Assembly: GCA_013397795.1 (NCBI GenBank)
Contig: VZTJ01000079.1
Span: 432,128 to 496,127, forward strand
DNA from: Orthonyx spaldingii
Taxonomy: Eukaryota; Chordata; Aves; Passeriformes; Orthonychidae
Reading direction: 5' to 3'
Length of the DNA: 64,000 nucleotides
Part shown: positions 50,201-61,565 of the stretch, piece by piece
How positions within the stretch are numbered: position 1 is the first letter of the stretch
Layout of the letters: the number at the start of each line of letters is the position of its first letter
Notes under the pieces: model-generated
What the model was told of the DNA's origin: nothing
What the model saw: the letters and a program-made list of their open reading frames with translations, nothing else
The model's database searches: none
Position numbers and translations under genes: made by a program

Positions 50201-53200
50201 CACATTATCAGTCTCTGACAAGGGCTAAAATGACCCAGAAAGAATTAAGTTTGAAATACTTAGGAAATGTGGTTGCAAATTTTGTATGTTACAGAAAATC
50301 AAACAACACATATAATAGGTGAACCCTGTAAAATCTGGAAGTAAAGTGCACATGAAGGTCAGACTGGTCAGTGTATGGTGACAGCCACATTTTCTAAAGC
50401 CATCGTGACATTCCAGTGCATCCTGTGCAATCCCTACCTCTGCTCAGTGCAGGTGGAACCTCACTTCACAGGAGAGACTCCCATCCTACTCTGGTTAAAG
50501 ATATGTGAAAGACTTGGCAAATTCAGAGACCTTCCTGAAGACATGGTCCTGTGATATATTTCAGGTATGATTTTTGGTCCTGTGATACATTTCAGGTATG
50601 ATTTCATTTAAAAAATTGAAGCATTAATGGTGTAGACAGAATAGATAGTGCAAAAAGTTTCTGACAGTGCAAGAAGGGATGCTTTGAGTATACAGAAGGA
50701 GTCATTTCTTTTTTTGTTATTCTGATTTGATTTTGCTATTGTTTTACTTTGCTTTTGACATAGACCATATAAACTGAGTTGTAGTAAAAAAGCTCCTGCC
50801 TGGAAGCATGCTGGAATACATCTTGGTCATAGTCCCTGCCTCCTACACTAGGGAGATGTTTCTGTAAGTAGTTGTTTAGAAAGTTGCTCTGCCAGGAGCT
50901 GACTTCTGGCTCTACGCTGTACGCAACATTTTCACACAATAAATTTAAGAGAAGGTAACCTCATTATGCAATTGTTCTTGTGAACATTAGGAAAGCTATT
51001 AAAATTTGATGTGATCATTTATCACAAGCATAGTTATTACAAATACTAATACAGCAGATGTGATTATAGTTTACAAGTCAGTGCAACATGGGAGGATGAG
51101 ATGTCAGCAATTGTTTGTCACACTTGGCTTAGAATTAATTTTTATTAAATAATATTTTAAATGCATCATTTTGTTTATTCCACTGTGCTCCCAGATGGAT
51201 GTTTGTCTTCTAATAGCTCACTGTTTAAATTCTCTAAGTAGTTGTAACTTCTAATGTTAAAATGGGTAAACTACTAAATAATGCCAAATATTGCAGTTCC
51301 ACATGTCAAACCCAGTTTGATACAAAGAATTGGTTGTGCATTTTTCAGAGTGCAGGGCACATTGTGCAAGTTAACCAGCTTTATAACAAAATGTTCCTTC
51401 TGGCCTGATGCTAGAAAATATTGCTTTTGAAAGGGGATTATTTATTTATTCATAACAAAAACCCAACAGTCCTACCATATGGTTTCATTTCAGATATGCA
51501 ATGTCACTCAGGCATGCTCTGTCAGCCAAGGCCATTTGCCTGCCCTGTGTCATCTATAAAAGTCTCTGTGTTCTGTGTTTACCTTTTGGACCACTTCTTT
51601 TAGACATTCATATCTGCTAATATCACAATGCTAAATAATTCAATAATAAGTCGGACTTTGTGCAGACAGGAACTGAAGATGGGATGTCTGAGCATCCACC
51701 TGGGACACAGGATGGATAGTTAATAATTTCCTACCTAGGGATCTCTAGATAAGCTTGTTTTTGCTTTCACCTAAATACCAGGTTATATGCAGATGGCATC
51801 AAAAATACCTCTTCTGCAGTCATTTAGTGACTCTTGCACTCAGCTGATCTAATAGCCTCATTCATCAGATACTATCAAAAAATATGCAGCTAAATAAAAG
51901 TACTTCAAAAATTACCAGAATTAGTTTATAAGGGCCTAATGCTACCTTTAATTAACAATAGAGCAGAAACATTATCACTGTCAAGTATAAGCTAATCCTT
52001 TACATTTAGGATTTTGAATCCTTGGTGGTACCTGTAATTCCAGCATTTTCCTACCCTACCTCTTCTACCTGGTTTCCAAAAACAGCTGCAATGTGCAAAA
52101 TGTGGAGGTTCTTGAATGATGTCCTTAAAACCCAGATAGGGATGAGCCCAAATACCAGGCAGATGGAAAATTCAATTTAAGGGTATATGAAAATAGCCCC
52201 ACCATTGAGTTGCTAGGATAAAATGGAACAGATACCTCTCAGTATGGGGCTGTCTTTGAGAGCAGCTGAATTCATTGCTTAATCCAAGGAGAGGAGAAAC
52301 AGAGCAATTTATCAAAAGCATAAAACGGTATTTCCATCCTGCTGCTCTCCACTCACACAGAAAAAACCATGAGTTGTTTGGAGTAACCACAGATAGGATT
52401 GTGCTCAAGATTTCCAGGGAGAGGAACAAAACTGGACTCTGCCCTTGACTGCTGCAGCCCCGCTGCCCACGGCACCAGGGCTCCCACCCTCCCTGCCCTG
52501 CCCTGTCCTGCCAGCCCTGCCCATCACCATCACCCCCTCCAGAGCTCACAAGCTCTGCACAGAAACACAAGAGTGGTGAATGTTAACGTGCTGAAATCCA
52601 TAATGCCTTATGAGGCAAAGAGGTGATGCTGAGCCTCCCCATCGGCTCTGTGAAGACAAATCAATTTTCAGACTTTATACCTTCGATGAGTTGTAAGTTT
52701 TTAGCCAAGTTTTGTCCTAATTTTAATTGCCACAGGAGATATACAACTAGAGTAGGTAAGCTGCTGCTTTCACTTACCAAAACACTGGAAAACCCACTTT
52801 TTTTTATTCAACACCTTGTTATTTAAATGACAACTTTAGGAGAAGAGACAGCCAGAAGGCTCTCTGGCCTCACAGGGGTGGCATTCATTTGGGATACAGA
52901 TGACCTGAGATCCTGGCCTGGTACCAAATTAAACACAACAGGAGGTTCAGCCTGAATTTTGCACATCCCTGTCAGCCACACATTCTGACTCAAATGGTAT
53001 TTAATTCTTTATGTAAAAAGGAAACTGTTGCAGCTGAGTTTGAGAGTGGCTCCTACACTCAGTGGACCTTGTAAGGCAAGTTTAGCCTGCATATTCACAC
53101 CCTGAAAAACCAGACAGGAGGTTGAGAAGACTGACCAGCCTCTTTTCAGGGTATCATTCATTACCAAACACATCAAAATATGTTTTGTCGGCTACCTAGG

Positions 53201-56200
53201 TCAGAGTATACAACACACTTCCCCGGAAAAAGTCACACAGATATTTGCATCCGTTCCAAATCTGCCCATTCTGCAGCCAGTCACTCATCAAGCACAGCTT
53301 GAGGAGACCGTTTTGGCCCCTGCCCACTCCCCTCTCCCAGTTGCCACCAGTTTGAGCATTGCCTGCAGAGTGACTCACCAGTCACCCCAGGGCCAGCAGG
53401 GCTGGGTGCCTCTGCCCTCCCTGAATTGCCATGTTCCAGGCAGTGGCTGGGGCAGGTCTCTCCTTCACCTGCCTTTGGCACAGCCAGTAGTGCCTGTTTG
53501 CTTTGATATGCACAGGTATGGGGGCAGGATGAAGGGAAGGCTTCAGCTTTATGGAAATGTTATGAAAAGCTTTTCAAAAATTGCTTCTAGGATAATAAAA
53601 AAAGAGAGGGGAAGCGAGTATTGTTAACAAAACAGAGCCCCTTGAGACATATTTTATTTGCCAAGCAATGTACACAAAAACCAGATTAATTAAAGTTACA
53701 TTCATATATTTTAAACAGCCTTAAATTATTCATTTCCATTTTAAAAATATATGCAAGCACAGTTTCTTCAGCAATAAATTTTTAAGATGGTGGGACATTT
53801 TACATCATACTGTTCTCTGGAGACCTCTCCTTGCATCTTGGGTTGTTCATGAAGCCAGGAACAGTGGAATAGGCAGGACTGGACAATATTAGGCAGGGAA
53901 TTTCTGGATCTGGACTCACTGGGCACAAACACCAGAAGCAGCTGCAGTGGAAAGAGGGAACTGGAGGCCCCGTGTGCTGCTGCGCTGGCACACACACCAA
54001 GGGGCAGGGCAAGACATGAGTGCTCTTCCACAGGGATGCCCACAGCAGCTTCACTACCACAGGCAGCTGCTGCAGGCTCCATCTGTGTAGAGTGCAGGAG
54101 TTCAACACAAAGTTTTTTGTCAAAAGCAGAGAATTCAAATTCTCCTGCTGTGACCCCTGAGGGAGCCTTCCAAACCCAGGTGTTGAGCTTGCTCTCACTG
54201 CCACCCTGCAGAACAAGATGATGTCCCCACTGGTCCCCTGAGACACTGCTTACACTGAACTAGTGCTGGGCAGAACTTCCCTGCTTAAGCTAAGAGGCAA
54301 CTCCTACATAAACATTTCCTACCGTCTCTGTGGACAAATCCAGTCATCCTTTCACAGGACAGCATCTCTTTCCATTCTAAAATGGACCAAAGCAAGTGGT
54401 TTAATAGACCAGTAAGCCACAAATTTGCACAGAATTTTTAATTCAATGCTTTACTTTTCAAACTGCAAATTGAGTGAAGTTTTACACACAAGTGATACAC
54501 AGAAAAGTCTTCGTAGGCTGAGATTTAAGTCACCAAGTTCTTGTAATTTGTTCTCAAAAATAGGGGACAATAAAAAGCATCTAACCTGCCTCTCCCCAGC
54601 TCCACAGAGTAAGCAGAATGTGCAGTGAAGCACTGTCAGAATTGGTGCTTGATGTGAAGAACGGCCTCTAAAGCTGAAGCTTGCGAGTTTTTGACAATTA
54701 AAGCTCTACCCTGCTGTCCTTCAGTGAAGCTGATGGGAGGTTTGCCTGAAATTGGTTTTGTGAAGCCAACAATGTGAGACTGCCATGAATATTTTAAAGG
54801 AGCTGGAATACTCTAATGATCTAATGTAAATCTAGTCTAAGAATCTCACTGGTAATTTTTTTGAATGGGTCATTAAGCAGGGGAGGAAAGGCTGGAAAGC
54901 AGCCTGAAAAGGATAACATTTTCAAAAGCCAAGATACTCCCCAAATGCTTCAGAGACATCCAATTAATCTAGCTTGGGGAAGCCAAAGGAGAACAAAGTG
55001 ACAGAGCATCAAAAACATGAGTAACTATAGGCAGATGCTCCAGTTTGTCAGGAGACAGCAGGAAGTCAGTAATGTGTAGTTGCCATGCTTAAATGCTGAA
55101 TTTGAACCTTATTTACACTTAAAAATACCTGTGATTTAGCATTTTGCTCCTTATCTTTAGTGCTAAAAACAGAATTCCTGCAAAAATTCCAGATTAAGCA
55201 ACGGTACAAAGCATGGTGGTGCTACCACTGGTGGGAGTTTAAGCACCTCATGGTTCCCTGGCTCACCTAAAACCTCACTGCTGCACAGTCTGCTGCAGAA
55301 CACTTGTTTGATGAGCTGTTCAACTAATTCTTTTTTTGTTGTGAAACAGCACAAATGTTTAAGAAACTGCTTTTTTTAAAAAAAACCTGCCCTTGGCAGC
55401 TGAAGGACTTTTAATGCCTGATTTCCTTAGTCTTTATGTGAATGCATCCTATTATTTGTTATGCGGGAAGAGCATATTTATGAATATTTTTGGTGAAGAA
55501 GTGATTGGGATAAGGCTGTATGTGCACAATAGAACAGTTTTACAGTCTGTCTGGCAAAGCTCACTCATTAAATCTCATCAGTTTTCTGTTGACTTTTGAA
55601 GATTTATTCCAGAAGCAGCACTACATCAGCAGCATCTACACTGCATTAGCAATTACTTACGTGTATTTGGCATGGTGAAATAAATATATACTTGTTGAGC
55701 TCATGCAGGGAAAGGACTTCTCTTCAATGTAAAGTCTGGTTGAGCTGCACTCAGAATGTTAAGTGCTGTTCAGCCCTGCTTCTCCCATGCACAGGTGTGG
55801 TAGTTGGTTCTCTCTCAGGTTCATGAGTTTTGAGCTAAGGATTGATGGCACCTTGTGACCAGCTTTAATTTGGATTGCCAGCATTGCTTGCTCAGGGAGA
55901 CAGAAGGCATCAGTAACCAGGATACATTTAGATCATATTCCCACAAATTCCCACAAGAAATTTTTTTCTCTAATTCCTGCTGTAAAAGTTCTGTTCCTAT
56001 CTGATCCTCGTGACTGCAGCGCAACGACCAAGTTCTGGCAACCTGCAAGATGCCCTCTTTACCCCTCTGAGGTAAAAACGAGCCCTTGTCTTTGTGTGGT
56101 GGCAGGGAACTGAGGTTCTGCAGGGGTCTGTCCCCGCCGAGGCTGCAGGGACAGCAGGCAGAGCGTGCACTGCACAGTCAGGCCACTTTGGGCTGCTCAA

Positions 56201-59200
56201 GCAGCACTCACATAACCACTGTAAAAGAGGCTGCAGAACAGCAGTGGGGCACAGATTTAGGAACCCTCCCTCTGTATTTCCAGGGTTTGGCAAAATTTTC
56301 CAATGAAGCAGTCATCTGAAATACTTGGGTCATCAGAATGGGTCAGATATTACACATGCAAATACCTGAATTGGCTTCAAAGTGGTATGTCTTTGAAAAA
56401 ATGATCATTTGGTATAAATACCAAATAATTTTTTATGAGGAAAAAAGTCAAGATTTCATGGTTTTACCTAGAGATAATGCTGATTGCAGCCATTCAGGGA
56501 AAAGATAAGTTTGGGTTCATGTCACAAACAGACATTCACAAATTACTGAGGCTGTTTTGTCAGCAAATGGTGACCGACTGAAATGAGTCATGCAATGTAC
56601 AGAGAAGATCAGAGGCCATTCCAGTGATTTCATAAGACAAGGACAATGCCAAATGAGAACAGAAGTTTGGAAAAAACTGTAACAGTCAAGCCTCCTGCAA
56701 ATAGCTAACCCAGATGATTATACCAGAAAATCATTAAGCTAGATATCATCCCTAGTAACATATTTAGTGGCTTCACAAAGAACTTAAAAGTTGGTGTTTA
56801 TATGTGCTGGAGAAAGAATTGATAGCTAAAGATGTGCTCATCGTAGACAAAAGTGTTTAGATTGCTTTTAGGGAGAATTAAGAGGCCTGGACCATTCAGA
56901 AAAGTGAATAAAAAACTAGAAAAACTAAAATAGATCAGAAGAAATGTTCCTTAGTCCCTGCTTACAGGTCAGACACTTGGGAATATCCTTCTCTGTGCTC
57001 CAGATCGAGGAAGCCAAATTCCTCTCTGCTTTTCTCCCTGACACCAAGTGTCTGCTCTGGCCTCTGTTAGAGTACTCTCCCCATAAGGAGGCTGATAAAG
57101 CAAAATAACATGTGCCATCCAAACATCAAAAAGTAAATTTGTAATGGAGATGGCAGCTGAGTACAAAATGACTTGGTGTAAATACATCTCATATGTTTCC
57201 TACATCAACACTATGCTTGAAAATACCACACTGATTGGGAAGTTCATAGTTTTGCATGCCGTGAAGCACCAGAAGCATTTCTTTCATTCTTATTAGGAAT
57301 TAAGAAGTAGAAAATAATTCTCTATACAATTGATAGGGTTGGAAAGCGTTGCCCATATTTAGACATGACAATAATCTCCCTTTCACAACCCCTGAAACAG
57401 GTCAGCATTTTGGGTATTTATAAACTGGTTCATTAGTGCTTCCTTCCATCGTATGCCAAGTTACACAAAGAATGAACAGGAGCACAAAAACTCACCTAGG
57501 GCCAAGGTATTATTGATATAACCATAACATTCCAGTGTCAGCTGCTTACATTTACTGCTGCACTAAATATTAATACGGGTTAACCCTAAGTTATTGGCAT
57601 TATTATAAAAAGAAATTGGATATCACATCTCTGTGTAAATTCCACCTTTTCATCCTGTAAATACCAGTGCATGTTAAATATTTGAATTTTCACTGTATTA
57701 AAGGTTCTAAAGTTCAATGGTTATTAGTGCAATCAGGTGCCAAATGATTCAATTCCCAGGAGAGCAGTATTATAGAAGGAAGTATGGCAAAACTCCAAGG
57801 ACTGAATCTATAGTATAATTAGTATAAACCTCACATTTTTAGCATAATATAGTAATTACATCATTTGTTCTGTAGATTTTGCAAAGCCACCTATAAAAAA
57901 ATTTAAAGCACCTTAATTTGACAAAAATAAGCATTAAAGTATCGTATAATGCTGATGTTAATGTTTGACAGAGAACACAAATTACCTTAGGAAAAAGCCT
58001 AGTTAGTTGGGTAGATGTTTCTGCAGCATAATTCAGAAATCGAAATTACATAAATCTAAGTGCTGTCTAATGTTCCCTAATATTTACTCTAAGTCTCATT
58101 TTCCTCCTACCAGAATCATTTCACAGGTCTGATACTGAGCCCAGTATCAGTGAGAGGTGGTACCTCAGAAATGAGAGCATACCTATCTGTAACCAAAGAA
58201 AAATAACTGAGCACAACAACTGGCAGCCACCAATTCAAAATCTAATAGTAGATTCTTGATTCTGGAAAACTTGACAAATAGTTGTGATCTCACTCCCATG
58301 AACAGCACTAAGGGATAACTGAGACAACATAGTTAAGAACTTGCATATAGGGAATGATGTCTTTGTGGAGATCACCTGATTCCAAAGGTAAATTCAAAGA
58401 TCCCTGGTGCTTATCTCTTATTAAAAACAAAAATCTCCAAAGATAATATTTTAATTAAAGCAATATAATTTTCTTGAATACACAATTTCCTCTCTGTCCC
58501 TCGGTCTGTTCAGCCTGGCCATAGATAACAGTGGCTAAATAAGAAGCAGTTTTGTGAGCATTAATGAAACCCTTGTTTCCTACAGATTTGTGTGTCTTCA
58601 TTGACAGAAAAACTGAGCTGTTCAGGCTGAAGCTTTTGTAGCAGTTGGGACATTTATTAATGCAAATTGGTGCACACTATCTGGCACAAGAGCTCACAGT
58701 GACCCCTTCCCTGAGCTGGGCTTGCGTACCCAGGTGCCAATTCCGTGAAGCTGGTGAGAGTGTAATTCCTGCAGAGATCCCTCCTGCTCCTCTTGCCTGA
58801 TCCTGGTGAGTGGCTTCAACAGGTATGAGAGGCAGGAAAACACACATGGACATACACACTTGTATGTCTTTTCTCCACATAAGCCAACTTGTTTTTTGAA
58901 GATCTGTGTGGCCCGTGCCTGCAGTGACTCAGCAGGGAGAGTGACTTGGTCGGTACGGACACTGTGCAGCTGCTGCTGTCACTGCTATGACTGGGAACAC
59001 AAAACTGACTCTTCCCTCTGCCCTACTCCCATCTTATTCAATGTCCTTGAGCCCTGTGGGGGTTGTTCCCTGTGGGAGTCCATGTGGCACCTCTGGATGC
59101 TCTCACTACTAAGCACTTCGGAGTTCAGCCACTCCCCCCAGGTAGCCTCAAAGGGAGAATCATTACAGCTACACAATAAACAATGCCCTGATAAAGGTTG

Positions 59201-59444
59201 TCTTCATCATTTTATATTGCTGGGACCCATTCTTCTAACTTTTCTCAGGAGAAGCTTATGTGATATTATGTTAAATAATCACCTAATCTAAATGACACTG
59301 CAACATGCACATACCCAGTGCACCATGTAGGTGTTGTCCCCAGCTAAGGAAACTGACTGTCCAAGGCTGATTAGTACTTCAGACAAACGAGCCTGGACAC
59401 GTTAGGTTTGACAAGAGCTGCATTTTCTGTGTTTCACACAACAT
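47201..59444. other. Intronic non-coding tract
   Basis: About 12 kb without a supported gene. It contains a 31-bp duplication at 50544-50604, a CCTGC-rich low-complexity stretch at 52489-52525, and AT-rich stretches (51000-51250, 57440-58050) that might be conserved non-coding sequence. The longest open frames, 148 codons on the minus strand at 53800-54246, 132 codons on the minus strand at 52172-52570 and 161 codons on the plus strand at 58806-59291, show no domain I recognise and lack consistent splice flanks. Confidence 0.55.
50544..50604. repeat. Two-copy tandem duplication, period 31 bp
   Basis: The unit beginning TGGTCCTGTGATA at 50544 and ending TTTCAGGTATGATTT is repeated from 50575 with one visible T-to-C change (GATATATT versus GATACATT). 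Near identity implies a recent event. Confidence 0.9.
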
Positions 59445-61565
59445 TCATAGAAACACAGAATAGGCTGAGTTGGAAGGAACCCATCAGAACCATTGAGTCC
59501 AGCTCCTGTCCCTGCACAGACACCTCAACAACCCCACCCTGCCCATCCCTGGAGAGGTGTCCAAACCCTCCTGGAGCTCTCAGGGCCGGGACCATTCCCT
59601 GGGGAGTCTGGGCAGTGCCCAGCACCCTCTGGGGGAAGAACCTTTCCCTGATAACCAACCTAACCCTGCCCTGACCCAGCTTCAGCCGCTCCCTGGGGTC
59701 CTGTCCCTGGTCAGGAGCGAAGAGGTCAGAGCTGCCCCTTGTGATGACGTTGAGGACACCAATGAGGTCTGACCTCAGTCTCCCCTTCCTCAGGCTGAAC
59801 ACACCAAGTGCCCTCAGCTGCTCCTCACTGAGGGCTTCCCCCCCATCCTCGTGGCCTCCTCTGGACTCTCTAATAGCAGAATGTCTTTTCTGTACTGTGC
59901 TGCCAAGAGTTGCCCCCAGGACTCGAGGTGAGGCCGCCCCAGCCCAGAGCAGAGCGGGACCATCCCCTCCCTGGCCTGGCTGGCGATGCTGGGCCTGATG
60001 CTCCCAGGACAGGGATGTCCCTCCTGGCTGCCAGAGCACTGCTGACTCAGATCCAACTGACCATGGACCAGGATCCCCAGGTCCTTCCTGCAGCTGCTCT
60101 TCAGCCTCTCGTTCCCCAGTCCATCCACACAGCCAGGGGTGCCCCGTCCCAGGTGCAGAATCCAGCACTTGCCCCTGTTAAACTTCACATGGTTGGGGAT
60201 TGTCCATCTCTCTCATTTGTTGAGGTCTCTCTGAAGGGCTTTTCTGCCCTCAAAGAGTCAACAGCTCCTCCTAATTCAGTGTCATCAGCAAACGTCCTCA
60301 GTATTCCTTTGAGAGCTGGGTCCAAGTTGTCAGTGAAGATGTTGAAGGCACAGGGCTGAGGATGGAGCCCTGCAGAGCCCCACTGGAGACCGGCCCCCAG
60401 TCTGATGTCACCCCAGTCACTGACACCCTCTGTGCCCAACCCGTGAGCCAGCTGCTCACCCATCCCATGATGTGTTCATCCAGCTGAACGCTGGGCGTTT
60501 GTCCAGAAGGATCCTGGGAGAGACAGTGTCAAAAGCTTTGCTGAAGTCCAAAAAGATCCCATCAACTGGCTTCCCTTGATCAGCCAGGTGGTTACCCTGC
60601 TGCAGAAAATCAGGTTTGACAAGCAGGATTTTCCCCTCCTGAAGCTGTGCTGCTGTGACTGATGACTGCGTGGTCCTCCAGGTGTTTTTCAATACGTCCC
60701 AGAATAATCTTTTCCATGATTTTACCAGGCACTGAAGTGAGACTGACACTCCTGTAGTCTCTGGGGTCCTCCTTCTTGCCCTTCTTGAAAAATCAGGATA
60801 CCATTCACCAGCTTCCAGTCAGTTGGGACCTCTCCAGATTCCCAAGACTGCTCAAAAATCATCAAGAAAGGTTTTACAATGACATCAACAACTCTTTGAG
60901 GATTCTTGGATGAATCCCATCAAGCCCTATTGATTTGTAGAGATCCACCTGGAGCAGCAGATCCCACACAATTTCAAGGTTGACTGGGCGTTGGTCGTTG
61001 TCACAGTCAGGGTCCTCCAGCTCAGGGCACTGAGACTCCCTTGGTCCATGATCCATGTTGAAGACAGAGGCAAAGAACACAATAAACACTTCTACCTTGT
61101 CCCTGTCCCTGTTTGTGAGGTGACCATCCTCATCCTGGAACAGGACAATGTTACTTCTATACTTCCTTTTGCCATTAATATATTTGAAAAAAACTCCCTT
61201 TCATTGTCCCCCACATTTCTAGCAAGTTCAACTCCAACTGTGCTTTGGCTGTGTTGGTGGTGAGCAGCATGGTGGTGAGCAGCATCTCTGTGTTCTTCCC
61301 ATGGCACCTGAACTGCTTCCGCTGGGTGTACACCTTCCTCTTTTGCTTAATTTCCAAGAGGAGATTCCTGATCAGCCAAGCCGCTCTTCTGCCTCACCTG
61401 CTTGACTTCCAGCATTTGGGAATTGCTGTTCCAGTGCCCTTAGGAGGGCATGCTTAAAAAGTGACCAGCACTGATGGATCTAGCACCTTCCACAGCATTT
61501 TCCCTGGGGATTTTACTCACTAGTTCCCTGAGCAGCCTGAAGTCTGCTCTACCTCATAAACTCTG
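59445..61565 (-). mobile_element. CR1 LINE, 5'-truncated, with degenerate reverse transcriptase
   Basis: This 2.1-kb minus-strand CR1 is the largest element in the window. The left end (59445) has the octamer TCATAGAA and the GAGTTGGAAGGAACCCA block of a CR1 3' terminus. Reading leftwards on the minus strand, ORF2 remnants appear in order: a pre-RT block with QLELNLL (about 61230-61250); DLLLQVDLYKSIGLDGIHPRILKEL (about 60895-60975); RT motif A, DFSKAFD (60528-60548); the catalytic FADD motif (60281-60292); MKFNRGKC (60165-60188); and LGVFSLRKGRLRSDLI (59750-59810). These blocks lie in different frames, so there are several frameshifts, and stops interrupt the 5' part. The endonuclease domain and ORF1 are missing. 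The right edge is approximate. The element cannot be autonomous; it lies antisense to CHST8. Confidence 0.93.

Noticed and set aside
53800..54246. 148-codon minus-strand open frame
   Set aside because: No recognisable family, overlapping alternative frames, and no exon boundaries consistent with coding.
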